Below are positions 1 to 8,084 of a stretch of 64,000 bases of DNA, one piece after another. A program made the translations under genes and the position numbers. Position 1 is the stretch's first letter. Each line of letters opens with the position of its first letter. The notes below the pieces were generated by a model. The model had not been told where the DNA came from. It ran no database searches and saw only the letters and a program-made list of their open reading frames with translations. The DNA comes from Ardenticatenaceae bacterium (lineage in GTDB: Bacteria; Chloroflexota; Anaerolineae; Promineifilales; Promineifilaceae): assembly GCA_020634435.1 (NCBI GenBank), contig JACKBS010000005.1:930001-994000 (forward strand). Reading direction: 5' to 3'.

Positions 1-1
1 C

Positions 2-55
2 ACGTTCACCATTACGCCGTACCAGATTGTGACGCTGCGTTTGGTAGCGGCATAG
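2..55 (+). CDS. C-terminal end of a gene cut by the window edge
   Basis: One frame stays open from the left edge and ends at TAG 53-55. It encodes 17 residues ending PYQIVTLRLVAA. A short beta-strand ending like this is typical of the C-terminus of GH38 alpha-mannosidases and other beta-sandwich glycosidases, but the fragment is too short to assign. It is followed by an inverted repeat rather than by a gene on the same strand. Confidence 0.35.
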   Translation, partial: TFTITPYQIVTLRLVAA

Positions 56-61
56 ATTTAT

Positions 62-151
62 CGCAGAGGGCGCGGAGGCAGTGGTGGGTCGGATTGCCAA
101 TCCGACCTACGATTGCTCATGAAAAACTCCGTGCTCTTTGCGCCCTCTGCG
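62..151. repeat. intergenic inverted repeat, CGCAGAGGGCGC type
   Basis: Arms CGCAGAGGGCGC (62-73) and GCGCCCTCTGCG (140-151) are perfect complements. A second, nested hairpin sits inside: GGTCGGATT (87-95) and AATCCGACC (99-107). Two repeat units appear to be nested between convergent gene ends. Confidence 0.75.
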
Positions 152-158
152 GTGAAAA

Positions 159-1700
159 TTACGGCCGTTCGTACAATTCCGTCTTTGGGTAAAAAGCATA
201 CCAGCCAAACCAGTACGCCAGGTGGCCGTTGATGCGTGCCAGCGTTGCGCCATCTGGACCAATGAGTGCTTCTTCGGTAACTTGCCAGGGACGGCCGTTT
301 TCGTCTAGCACTACAAAATCGTCTGAGCTTGGGGCAAAGGTGTGCTCGCCGCGGGCAAAGGCACGAATTTCCGCGCCAGAGGTGTAGGTCACGGGCCCGG
401 TGCGCTGGCTGGTACCGTTTACCTCTACAATTTCCCCAGCGGCGATGAGGGCAACGGCCGTTTCACCCACCACATCATTCACCACCTGCTCCGCCAGCAA
501 ATCGGTCACTGCGTATGCCTTGGGCGTTTCGTCCAGCCGCAGCGCGTAGACGTGGTCCTTGTTGAACAACCGGTCGCTCTGCTGCCAGACCGGGAACATC
601 AGCCCGTCGCGGAACAGCCGCTCGTCGCTGGCGAAGTAATCGCCGTAGGCCGCGCCGGGCAGGTAAATGCGGTTGTAGCCCGTGTTGATGTCTACCACCA
701 CCGTGTCGGGATGCTCTGCCTGCCAATCGGCCCAGGTGGTGAGCACTACGGGCAGCAGCTTGAGGCGAATATCGCTTGCCGCCAGTTCGCCCAGCACCGG
801 TTCGCCAGTGAGCTGGTTCCACAGCGTCATGGTCGTGCGGTCGAACATTAGCTTGTTGCTGCGGAAGAGGAAGCCCGATGAGCCAAAGGTGTGGGTGACT
901 GCATTGCCGTCCAGGTCGGTGGAACGGCCGTCGTAGGCAATGGCCGCGCCGCAGAGGGTGCAGTAGGCCAGGGAAACGGGCACCCCGCCGATGACATCGT
1001 TGGCCATCTCGTGCCAGTCCAAAATGCGCAGCGGGTAGGCGCGAGCGTCGCCGTTTAGAGCGATGCCAAAAATGGGCTCCCACGGCTCCATGTAATCGGC
1101 GTCGGCGGCGGGCAGCATGTGGGGATTGTTCAGCGCAGGGATGCCATCCACCACCACGCCGCCCCACTGAATTTCTTCAACGCGCACGTTAGAGGGCTGG
1201 CTGTCTTGCAAAAATTGCCCAAAGGTCGGGTCGATTTGGGCCAACAGCTGCCCTTTCCAACTGGTGAAGCCGGGTGGCGGGGTGAGATCGGTGCCGCCAT
1301 ACCAGGTGATCCACTTGGCCCAATCAATGCCCCAGCTTTGCCCGCTGAGTGCATCCAGGCTCTCGCCAATCTGCACGAGATCGGGATATTGCACCAGGCC
1401 AATTTGCCGCCCGCGCAGCAGTTCAATGAGTACGGCGATAAAACGCGGGTCCCCGGCTTCTAAAATTTGTGCCAGCGCCGCATCCACCTCGCTGGGGCTG
1501 CCGTCCGTGAGGTTAAACATGAGGGCACGGGCTTCCTCATCGTCGATGATGGTGTTGTTCACAGGACTTGGGGTGGTGGGAACGGCCGTTGCCGCCGAAC
1601 TATTTTCGTCAGCAATCGGGGTGGCATCGGTTTCGCTGGGGCCACAGGCCGCCAACCAGACCAGCAAAAACGCCAGGGGAATCATTCGCCAGACAGACAT
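159..1700 (-). CDS. DUF3179 family lipoprotein
   Basis: A 513-aa secreted lipoprotein of unknown biochemical role. The N-terminus has a hydrophobic signal segment (residues 7-18) and a lipobox ending at Cys19 (LAAC). A low-complexity Thr/Pro/Ala linker of about 40 residues follows. The DUF3179 body contains the family's Cys pair in a YCTLCGAA motif and the nearby DWHEMAN motif. The ATG at 1698-1700 is preceded by a GGAGCAG ribosome site. No operon partner is evident; the gene is convergent with the partial gene at the left edge. The family is recognised with good confidence but its function is not known. Confidence 0.85.
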   Translation of the reverse strand: MSVWRMIPLAFLLVWLAACGPSETDATPIADENSSAATAVPTTPSPVNNTIIDDEEARALMFNLTDGSPSEVDAALAQILEAGDPRFIAVLIELLRGRQIGLVQYPDLVQIGESLDALSGQSWGIDWAKWITWYGGTDLTPPPGFTSWKGQLLAQIDPTFGQFLQDSQPSNVRVEEIQWGGVVVDGIPALNNPHMLPAADADYMEPWEPIFGIALNGDARAYPLRILDWHEMANDVIGGVPVSLAYCTLCGAAIAYDGRSTDLDGNAVTHTFGSSGFLFRSNKLMFDRTTMTLWNQLTGEPVLGELAASDIRLKLLPVVLTTWADWQAEHPDTVVVDINTGYNRIYLPGAAYGDYFASDERLFRDGLMFPVWQQSDRLFNKDHVYALRLDETPKAYAVTDLLAEQVVNDVVGETAVALIAAGEIVEVNGTSQRTGPVTYTSGAEIRAFARGEHTFAPSSDDFVVLDENGRPWQVTEEALIGPDGATLARINGHLAYWFGWYAFYPKTELYERP

Positions 1701-1818
1701 AAATCTGCTCCTTTTGCCATTTTGGGAGCAGTATAGCAGGAGAATGGAGGGTGAAACGGCCGTTTAGCAACGTGTAAGCATTTGGTAAGGGTGGTGTAAT
1801 CTGCGGGATGCAGACAAC

Positions 1819-1855
1819 AAAAAAGGACGATCCGCCAGGCAAATCGTCCTTTTTA
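1819..1855. terminator. bidirectional terminator
   Basis: Stem AAAAAGGACGAT / ATCGTCCTTTTT around the loop CCGCCAGGCAA, with A- and T-runs on the two sides. It lies just downstream of the CBM48 gene (minus strand). Confidence 0.85.
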
Positions 1856-1874
1856 AGGGTGCAAAAAAAGCTGT

Positions 1875-2168
1875 CTAGTTTGCGGTAAAGATAACGCTGT
1901 TTTCGCTGCCGTGTTCGTTGGTCCAGTAGGCATCGGCGGCTTCGTCGTTACGCCATTCAGAACCATTCACCAGGTAGCGGAATTGGAACTTGCCTTCTTT
2001 GGGCAGACGAACTTTGGCGCGGAAGGGGCCATCTTTCACCTGCTTCATTTCGATTGGTTCCCAGCCGTTGTGCTCAGAAACCAACACGACCTGATCGGCA
2101 TTCTCCACATTCACCTCGAACGTTACTTCACATTCGTCTTTTGTCTTAAAGAACTTTTTTGTCAACAT
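1875..2168 (-). CDS. stand-alone CBM48 / isoamylase-N-like glycogen-binding domain protein
   Basis: A 97-aa protein that is one early-set/CBM48 beta-sandwich of the type fused to glycogen branching enzymes and AMPK beta subunits. Visible family features are the 'HNGWEP' turn, the basic strand 'GPFRAKVRLP', and 'FQFRYLVNGSEW' followed by an acidic segment. There is no catalytic domain and no signal peptide, so it should be cytosolic and may bind alpha-glucan or act as a protein-interaction domain. The start ATG (2166-2168) has a GGAGGT site upstream. It is monocistronic, with its own terminator at 1819-1855. The domain call is strong; the cellular role is inference. Confidence 0.8.
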   Translation of the reverse strand: MLTKKFFKTKDECEVTFEVNVENADQVVLVSEHNGWEPIEMKQVKDGPFRAKVRLPKEGKFQFRYLVNGSEWRNDEAADAYWTNEHGSENSVIFTAN

Positions 2169-2396
2169 GAGCTATTACCTCCATAAAAAATTGGGTCTAT
2201 GTTCCTTTTGGAACCTTGTGTGCGTTGTAAACAGATTGATTGTCACGAGCAGCAACCTGGTGCTGCCAAAACAGCGCCGGATTATAGGCAATATAGTTGA
2301 TGTGTCAAGTATTTTTCAGGAGAGGGGCCGCTTTTTATGATTTTGCCAAGGAATGGGCAAATTTACGCTAAAAATTAGCACTTGTGTTCTATTTTG

Positions 2397-2405
2397 TGCT
2401 ATAAT
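2397..2405 (+). promoter_or_regulatory. extended -10 promoter for the VOC gene
   Basis: TGcTATAAT: a perfect -10 hexamer at 2400-2405 with an upstream TG, 63 bases before the start codon. A weak -35 (TTAGCA, 2375-2380) lies 19 bases away. The remainder of the 300-base gap 2169-2468 holds no gene that I can see. Confidence 0.6.
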
Positions 2406-2468
2406 TTTGCTGCATTTAAGCGCACAGCGTTCCCTCATTTTAATATCTATAGCAAAGGAGAATATGTC

Positions 2469-3278
2469 ATGCAGGTAGTGAAACGTTATCCAGATGGTGT
2501 TTTTTGTTGGGTCGATCTCACCACGCCAGACGCGGACGGGGCCAAAGCTTTCTATGCCGGGCTGTTTGGTTGGGAGATTGACGATCAGCCAATTGACATG
2601 GGCGGCACGTACACCATGCTTCAGATTGAAGGCAAAAACGTGGCCGGACTTGGCGAGATGCAGCCAGACATGAAGGCGCAGGGGATGCCTGCATTTTGGA
2701 CCTCCTACGTGAAGCATGATCATGTAGACAGTATCGCCGCCAAAATGGCTGAAGCTGGCGGCAGTGTGATGTTCCCGCCGATGGACGTGATGGATTCCGG
2801 TCGTATGACGATGGGGATGGACCCGACGGGCGCGATGTTTGGTGTGTGGCAGCCCACCGGCCACATCGGCGCAGAGTTGGTGAATATGCCCAATACGCTG
2901 GTGTGGAACGAACTGCAATCACGTCAGCCAGATGTGGCCAGAGCATTTTATGAGACGGTTTTTGGCTGGACGAGTAATACTGATGAGAATGGGTACGTGA
3001 CGTTTGCGGTAGACGGCCGTATTCAGGCAGGCATGATCACCATGGATGAAAATTGGGGACCAGACGTGCCAAACAACTGGGCTGTCTACTTCATGGTAGA
3101 GGATGTCGCGGCCAAAGCTGCGCTGGCAGAAGAATTGGGTGGCATGATTTTGGTCCCACCAACAAAAGCCGGGCAAATGGGCATTTTCTCGGTAGTGCGT
3201 GACCCGCAGGGTGGTGTGTTTACCATCATGTCATTTAGCGGCCCGGTGGATCCGCCGCCAGGGTATGAGCGGGCGTAA
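2469..3278 (+). CDS. tandem VOC-fold (glyoxalase/bleomycin-resistance-like) protein
   Basis: A 269-aa cytosolic protein made of two vicinal-oxygen-chelate modules in tandem. Each begins with a 'W.(D/E)L' strand and a helix ending FYAGLFGW (first) or FYETVFGW (second), and each ends with a 'DP.G..FG/FT' strand. The pattern matches the YdeA/CFP-30-like VOC group found across bacteria, whose substrates are mostly unknown. The frame is open further upstream, but the start at 2469 is favoured by an AAAGGAG site at 2454-2460 and by the conserved 'GVFCWVDL' beginning. Confidence 0.85.
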   Translation: MQVVKRYPDGVFCWVDLTTPDADGAKAFYAGLFGWEIDDQPIDMGGTYTMLQIEGKNVAGLGEMQPDMKAQGMPAFWTSYVKHDHVDSIAAKMAEAGGSVMFPPMDVMDSGRMTMGMDPTGAMFGVWQPTGHIGAELVNMPNTLVWNELQSRQPDVARAFYETVFGWTSNTDENGYVTFAVDGRIQAGMITMDENWGPDVPNNWAVYFMVEDVAAKAALAEELGGMILVPPTKAGQMGIFSVVRDPQGGVFTIMSFSGPVDPPPGYERA

Positions 3279-3320
3279 TTGTGTAATTTTCACCCTCACC
3301 CCAGCCCTCTCCCTACTAGG

Positions 3321-4525
3321 GCTGAGGGGAGGACACCTTTTCAGGTAACTCTAGGGTCGGGTAGAAATTGTAAATTGATAAAATGGTTATGTCTCAGCAC
3401 AAATTCAAAGAAGAATTGAATCCCCTCTTTGAACAGGCTCCAATGGCGACGTTTGCAGCCATCTTCATGGCGTTGCATAGGTTGGGTGCGTCCTTGGGCT
3501 GCCGCAACACTGCCCAAAGCAAGCGACCAAGCATAGGCAACCACCAGCAAAACAAGCAGACGACCCATGTGGTCGGGATGCGTGATGCGACTGTCGGCCC
3601 ACTGCCAGCCACCGCTTTTCAGGTCACGGAAGCTTTGTTCTTGCCAGTTTCGGTTTGCATACTCGAATCCAGTCAGCGTCGTGTCGTTGGTCACCAGGGC
3701 CCACGGTTGGTCATAGCCAGCGCTCCAAATAGCATGGGCCGTTGCTGGCAACCGACCCCGCTGCTTGAAGACAAGCCCAGCAGCCGACCACTGTTCCCCA
3801 GCTTGCACCATGTGGGCAATAGACAAATCGCCTTCATCGGTACATACCTTTGTCATGCTGGTCACGCGGAACAGATAGTACCATCCCAGGTTAGCCACAG
3901 CCTGACACAAATCGGGAGAGGTCCCAATGCCCCGGTCGGCCAGCACAACCACCTCTCTGTTTGTAGCGATACCCTTCTGGACTGCTTGCAACAAGGTTGT
4001 GATTATGCCTACTTGTCCCTCAGCTGGATACTGCTCATGATTGTTAGCCAGGTAACAGCGCCATGCCAAGGGAATACACCGACCTTCCCAAGCGACGCCC
4101 ACAACCATGACTGCCAGACGGTCTTGCAACTTCGTTTCATCGACCAGCAGATAAAGCTTCCCCGGCGGCAATTGACTAACAATCCAGGCAGTCCATTGCG
4201 CGAAGAAGGCGTGCAGCGGAAACAGCGCATTGTCCAGAAAACGCCGCAAGCGTCGGGCGCAGCTCTCAATTTTCTCACCTGTCGCTACCTGGCGGGCAAT
4301 CTGCTGCTGTTGGCAACTTTCTGCACGCATGATGCCGATAGTAAACAAGCCGACATTTTCAACTTGCCAGCTATTGAGACAAGGCAAATGGGTGGCGATT
4401 GTTTGAATCCATTGATAAAGTACGGGATAGCTCATCTTGAACTCCTTCTGACGTTTTGGAAGACATCAGAATTGTCCTTGATGAGCTATTCTTTTTCCAA
4501 CTCCCAAACATGTCCTCCCCTCAGC
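3321..4525. mobile_element. IS4-family insertion sequence, about 1.2 kb
   Basis: A transposase gene is bounded by perfect 15-bp inverted repeats, 3321-3335 (GCTGAGGGGAGGACA) and 4511-4525. The left repeat ends 5 bases from the transposase stop codon, as expected for an IS end. Outside these repeats lie further C-rich/G-rich blocks (3291-3320 and 4526-4552) that also look inverted, so the element may have landed in, or carry, a common intergenic repeat. I could not identify a target-site duplication. Confidence 0.7.
3341..4435 (-). CDS. IS4-family DDE transposase
   Basis: A 364-aa transposase. The catalytic residues are visible: first Asp in 'LLVDETKL', second Asp in 'VVLADRGIG', and the Glu within a full YREK signature, Y-x2-R-x3-E-x6-K ('YANRNWQEQSFRDLK'), which defines the IS4 family. 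The protein is intact and full length, so the element may be active. It has no passenger genes. The start ATG (4433-4435) has a weak ribosome site (AAGGAG about 8 bases upstream on the minus strand). Confidence 0.9.
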   Translation of the reverse strand: MSYPVLYQWIQTIATHLPCLNSWQVENVGLFTIGIMRAESCQQQQIARQVATGEKIESCARRLRRFLDNALFPLHAFFAQWTAWIVSQLPPGKLYLLVDETKLQDRLAVMVVGVAWEGRCIPLAWRCYLANNHEQYPAEGQVGIITTLLQAVQKGIATNREVVVLADRGIGTSPDLCQAVANLGWYYLFRVTSMTKVCTDEGDLSIAHMVQAGEQWSAAGLVFKQRGRLPATAHAIWSAGYDQPWALVTNDTTLTGFEYANRNWQEQSFRDLKSGGWQWADSRITHPDHMGRLLVLLVVAYAWSLALGSVAAAQGRTQPMQRHEDGCKRRHWSLFKEGIQFFFEFVLRHNHFINLQFLPDPRVT

Positions 4526-4552
4526 CTCTCAGGGGGAGGGTTAGGGTGGGGG

Positions 4553-5770
4553 TCAAATCTGCGTTCGCACGTTGGATTTTGGCGGGGCTGAGGTGAGGAA
4601 GTCGCGGGCGAAACGTTCGTTGTAGTCGTTGATAATGTGTTGGATACGGCCGTAATCACCCCCAGCCACCAGCAACCCGGCATGATACTTCTTTGGGAGC
4701 CGCCACACAATTTCTGAATCGTTATACGCGGCTAAATCGGGGTGCTCTTGCTGGGCAAGGCAGATGATGAGCCCGGCGTGGTCCTGGCGTGGTGTGGGTG
4801 GCTGGTATGCCTCTCGCCGCACGCTGGCCAGGTCGATGCGGGCCGCTTCCTGCCACAGCACAATCCCTGTGGCCGCAGCGACCAACCGATCGATGTTAGC
4901 GCCACCAACCCGTGCGGCCGTTTCCAGAAAGTAGAAACGGCCGTCGGCCTCGGATTGAATAAACTCGGTGTGACCCACTCCACGCACCTGGCGCAGCACC
5001 TGCATCAAATTTTTGTTGGCGGCAATTAGGGCCTGGCTGCTTTCGCTGTCAGCGGGCAGGGTGCGGGTGTTAAAGATGCCACCCCCGGTGGTGACGGCCA
5101 GTGGGGGCGTGCCATACTGGCTGGCGATGGCAAACACGACCTCTTTCTCCCAAATCAGCGAATCCACATGGCACACGTTGCCCACCACAAATTGCTCCAG
5201 CAAATAAAACGAGCGCTGGTCGCCCAGTTCGTTTACCGCCTTCCAGACGGCATCGGCATCGTATAGTTTGCGAATGCCAACCGCGCCTGCCTCAAAGCGG
5301 GGCTTGAGCACCCACGGGGCGGGTACACGCTGGAGAAAATCATTGAGGTCGTCGTTGTTGAAAACGGCCGTAAATTCCGGCACCAACACCCCTTCGTCAC
5401 GCGCCTGCACGCGCATCGCCAGCTTGTCGCGAAAGTGACGTGCGGTTGTCTCACCCATGCCTGGAATCCGCAAATGCTCCCGCAGTGAAGCGGCCGTAGC
5501 CACATCGTAGTCGTCCAAAGCCACAATCCGGTCAATCTTTTCAGTGCGTGCCAGATAGCTCACGGCATAGGTCACATCGGGCTGCTTGGACACGTTGGGC
5601 ATGATGAAGCGCTCATCAATGGCTTCCATGGGCCAGTCCGGGTTATGGGCCGCTTCTTCGGCTACCAGCAGCAGGACGCGTGCGCCTTGCTGTTTGGCTT
5701 CCAGCAGGTAAGGGATGCCTTTGCATTCGCTGGCCAGGGCCAGAATTGTGATGGGGCGAGTTTGGGACAT
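4553..5770 (-). CDS. ATP-grasp ligase, substrate unknown
   Basis: A 405-aa protein with an N-terminal pre-ATP-grasp Rossmann domain (ILALASECKG...) and an ATP-grasp fold: Lys in 'PWVLKPRFEAGAVGI', Glu in 'YLLEQFVVG', and the metal-binding 'GRFYFLETAARVGGANI'. This matches carboxylate-amine ligases related to carbamoyl-phosphate synthase and D-alanine ligases. Nothing in the context reveals the substrate. The start at 5770 (ATG, GGAGAAAG upstream) is preferred over an upstream in-frame ATG because the conserved fold starts here. The stop codon lies at the outer edge of the repeat flanking the IS element. Confidence 0.8.
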   Translation of the reverse strand: MSQTRPITILALASECKGIPYLLEAKQQGARVLLLVAEEAAHNPDWPMEAIDERFIMPNVSKQPDVTYAVSYLARTEKIDRIVALDDYDVATAASLREHLRIPGMGETTARHFRDKLAMRVQARDEGVLVPEFTAVFNNDDLNDFLQRVPAPWVLKPRFEAGAVGIRKLYDADAVWKAVNELGDQRSFYLLEQFVVGNVCHVDSLIWEKEVVFAIASQYGTPPLAVTTGGGIFNTRTLPADSESSQALIAANKNLMQVLRQVRGVGHTEFIQSEADGRFYFLETAARVGGANIDRLVAAATGIVLWQEAARIDLASVRREAYQPPTPRQDHAGLIICLAQQEHPDLAAYNDSEIVWRLPKKYHAGLLVAGGDYGRIQHIINDYNERFARDFLTSAPPKSNVRTQI

Positions 5771-5867
5771 GTCTTTCTCCGTCAGCAGATGGGGTTGGAA
5801 TACGGCCGTCATTTTACCTGCAAACAGGGCAACGCAAAAATCAAAAAGACAGACAAGAAATTGCAAG

Positions 5868-5896
5868 TTGAGTTGCACGTATTTACGTGCTACACT
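5868..5896 (+). promoter_or_regulatory. promoter with internal palindrome for the vapBC-like operon
   Basis: TTGAGT (5868-5873) and TACACT (5891-5896) are spaced by 17 bases. The spacer contains a perfect inverted repeat, GCACGTA-TT-TACGTGC (5875-5890), well placed as an operator for autoregulation by the antitoxin. Confidence 0.6.
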
Positions 5897-5915
5897 GTTT
5901 TACGTGGAGGCTTTT

Positions 5916-6158
5916 ATGGAACGACAAAACGTAACCTTGTCTTTGCCGAAGGAAACATTGCGTAAGGCAAAAATTCTAGCGGCGGAGCGCCAAACTTCAT
6001 TGTCCGCCTTGCTCACCGAGACGCTTGAAGAAATTGTGGCCAAATCAGACATGTATGAAATTGCCCATCAGCGCCAGCTGGTGCTGATGGAAAAGGGGTT
6101 TGATTTTGGCTTGGGTGAATCCACAAGCTGGACGCGGGATGAGCTTCATGAACGATGA
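5916..6158 (+). CDS. VapB-like ribbon-helix-helix antitoxin
   Basis: An 80-aa protein with an N-terminal beta strand 'NVTLSLPKETL' and helices typical of ribbon-helix-helix DNA-binding antitoxins. A C-terminal tail (residues about 45-80) would wrap the toxin. The ATG at 5916 follows a TGGAGG site. The gene overlaps the toxin gene by 11 bases. The role is inferred from the fold, size and the adjacent PIN-domain gene. Confidence 0.8.
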   Translation: MERQNVTLSLPKETLRKAKILAAERQTSLSALLTETLEEIVAKSDMYEIAHQRQLVLMEKGFDFGLGESTSWTRDELHER

Positions 6159-6579
6159 ACTCAGTTACCAGTTTGTAGATACCAACGTGCTTATGTATGC
6201 CTACGACAGCCGCGATGCCCAAAAACAGCAGCAAGCCAAAGCACTTTTGCGGCAGCTATGGCAAGAACAAACCGGATGTATCAGTATTCAAGTTCTGCAA
6301 GAATTCTATGTAACCACAACACAAAAGCTGGCTAATCCACTCGCGGTTACAGAAGCTGCTCAGATCATTTCAGATTTGAGCCTTTGGCGCATTCATCAGC
6401 CGCAGGTGGAAGATATTTTGAGCGCTGTACAGATTCAACAGCGTTACCAGCTTTCGTTCTGGGACAGCCTAATTGTGCGGAGTGCCCATCAGCTTGGCTG
6501 TAAGCTAATTTGGACTGAAGATTTGAATAATGATCAGATAATTGAGGGGTGTAAAATCCAAACGCCGTTTAAATTATGA
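6148..6579 (+). CDS. VapC-like PIN-domain toxin (ribonuclease)
   Basis: A 143-aa PIN-domain protein. Acidic active-site residues are visible in 'FVDTNVLMYAYD' (first Asp), 'QVLQEFY' (Glu), 'FWDSLIV' (Asp) and 'WTEDLN' (Asp). PIN toxins are Mg-dependent ribonucleases held inactive by the cognate antitoxin. The start at 6148 overlaps the antitoxin's last codons, giving translational coupling; another ATG at 6139 is possible. All catalytic positions appear intact. Confidence 0.85.
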   Translation: MNDELSYQFVDTNVLMYAYDSRDAQKQQQAKALLRQLWQEQTGCISIQVLQEFYVTTTQKLANPLAVTEAAQIISDLSLWRIHQPQVEDILSAVQIQQRYQLSFWDSLIVRSAHQLGCKLIWTEDLNNDQIIEGCKIQTPFKL

Positions 6580-6914
6580 GACATTTACCAGAGAGCGACT
6601 GGAAAAAATTACGACCAATCCGGGAAAAGGCTCTGGCCAGACTTTGTATGCGTACACTCATGCAGATTCACGCAAAGTCAGAGCCTGTCCATTTTGAGGA
6701 AGCGCACAAGGCATATCTTGAAGTCTACAAATTGGTTGATGAAAGTGATGAACTCGTAGCTGATTTGTTTAATGACTGGCGGAGGTCAATAGCTATTATC
6801 CGGCTAATGGGCTGGTTAAGTCATGGTCTGGTTACTGAGGAAGAGTTTTGCTTGTTATCTCAGGAAACGCAAACGTTAATGACAGAAACTGTGGATATAA
6901 AATTCCATCCGTGA
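6576..6914 (+). CDS. small helical protein of unknown function, third gene of the toxin-antitoxin operon
   Basis: A 112-aa protein whose ATG overlaps the toxin stop codon (ATGA, 6576-6579), so it is very probably co-translated. It is predicted mostly helical and charged, with no signal peptide or membrane segment. I recognise the general pattern 'MRHLPESDWK...' from small uncharacterised bacterial proteins but cannot give a function. Its position suggests either an accessory factor of the toxin-antitoxin pair or a co-transcribed bystander. Confidence 0.65.
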   Translation: MRHLPESDWKKLRPIREKALARLCMRTLMQIHAKSEPVHFEEAHKAYLEVYKLVDESDELVADLFNDWRRSIAIIRLMGWLSHGLVTEEEFCLLSQETQTLMTETVDIKFHP

Positions 6915-6931
6915 GTTCCAACAAGTTGATC

Positions 6932-7879
6932 TTACTCTTTTTCCTTGTGTATCTTCTCCGCGCCGTTGCGAGTGATTTGAAAGTGGTCAAAGTCGCGGGC
7001 GACGTAGGTGTTGGGGAAGATGGCGCGGGCTTCCTGGCGAATCATACGGCCGTTGTACCGTCGCGATAAGTGGGTCAGAATCAGGGTGTTGACGTTAGCC
7101 TCTTTGGCGAGGCGCGCCGCCTGAGCCGCTGTCATGTGGCCAAACTGGCGGGCCATTTCCGCATCTTCTTCGAGGTAAGTTGCCTCAATCACCAGCGTGT
7201 GGGCGTTTTGGCAAATGGGGAGCAGCTCTTCGGTACGGCCTACGTCGCCTATGTGCACGTACTTGGTGCCCGGCAGCGCCTCACCCAACACATCCTCAGG
7301 TCGGACGATACGGCCGTCGGTCAATGTCACGCTTTCACCCCGCACCAGCATGGCTCGCTCTGGGCCAAACGGTACACCTAGCTCTGCGGCCTTCTCGGCT
7401 AAAAAGGGGCGATGCTCTTTTTCTTCAAACAAAAAGCCAAAGCAGTCCGGGCCACGATGCTGCACCGGGAAGGCTGAGAGCGTGAATTTGTCATCGCTGA
7501 AGATGACGCCGCGTTCGATTGGGTTTAGCTCGATGTGGAGGGGGGAACGGCCGTTGGGAAACACTACCCGAAACAGCAAGTCACTCACTCTGGCCAGCGT
7601 GCTGCGCCCGGCATAAATATCCACTCGGTCCATATTTTCCCAGCGGCCTAGCGTGGAGACAAAACCGCCAAGCCCCAAAATGTGGTCTAAATGACCATGC
7701 GTGAGCAGCACTTTGTTGAGCCGCTTGAAGCCCAGTCCGCTGTGTAAAATCTGGCGCTGCGTGCCTTCGCCACAGTCAATCAAAAAGCGGTGCTCCCGAT
7801 ACAAAACCATATGCGCTGATAGCCCTCGCTGCACCGAAGGGGCCGACGCGGACGTGCCCAAAAAGATTAGTTCAAACAT
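6932..7879 (-). CDS. rnz: ribonuclease Z (tRNA 3'-end processing)
   Basis: A 315-aa MBL-fold endonuclease that removes 3' trailers from tRNA precursors. The zinc motif HGHLDH is at residues 61-66, preceded by 'LIDCGEGTQRQ'. The later 'HIGDVGRT' and 'LILTHLSRRY' supply the remaining metal ligands. The length matches short-form RNase Z. It is convergent with the 112-aa gene, with only 17 bases between stop codons and no hairpin there. Confidence 0.93.
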   Translation of the reverse strand: MFELIFLGTSASAPSVQRGLSAHMVLYREHRFLIDCGEGTQRQILHSGLGFKRLNKVLLTHGHLDHILGLGGFVSTLGRWENMDRVDIYAGRSTLARVSDLLFRVVFPNGRSPLHIELNPIERGVIFSDDKFTLSAFPVQHRGPDCFGFLFEEKEHRPFLAEKAAELGVPFGPERAMLVRGESVTLTDGRIVRPEDVLGEALPGTKYVHIGDVGRTEELLPICQNAHTLVIEATYLEEDAEMARQFGHMTAAQAARLAKEANVNTLILTHLSRRYNGRMIRQEARAIFPNTYVARDFDHFQITRNGAEKIHKEKE

Positions 7880-7952
7880 GGGGCGTATTGTAACGGGGAT
7901 TCAGGTAATTGGCAGAAACTGTTTAATCTTGGGGTAGTGATTGGGTGGAGAC

Positions 7953-7988
7953 AAGAAGAAACCCCTCGGCAACAGTTGTGCCGAGGGG
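7953..7988 (-). terminator. terminator downstream of the sugar transferase
   Basis: Stem CCCCTCGGC (7962-7970) / GCCGAGGGG (7980-7988). Read on the minus strand it is followed by TTTCTTCTT, so it would end transcripts of the sugar transferase gene about 100 bases after its stop. The stretch 7989-8084 shows nothing else. Confidence 0.75.
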
Positions 7989-8084
7989 CCAGAAGGAGGT
8001 AAATCGATCTGTTTTCTTACACACAATTGCCAGTTAGCGCTGCCGCCAAATGACAATGAAGATGGCTCCCTAACGAGACAGAGT

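Noticed and set aside
3311..4535. Target-site duplication of the IS element
   Set aside because: Flanking CTACTAGG and CTCTCAGG do not match as a direct repeat.
3383..4591. 402-codon frame antisense to the transposase
   Set aside because: Overlaps the whole IS4 transposase, which has an intact YREK signature on the other strand.
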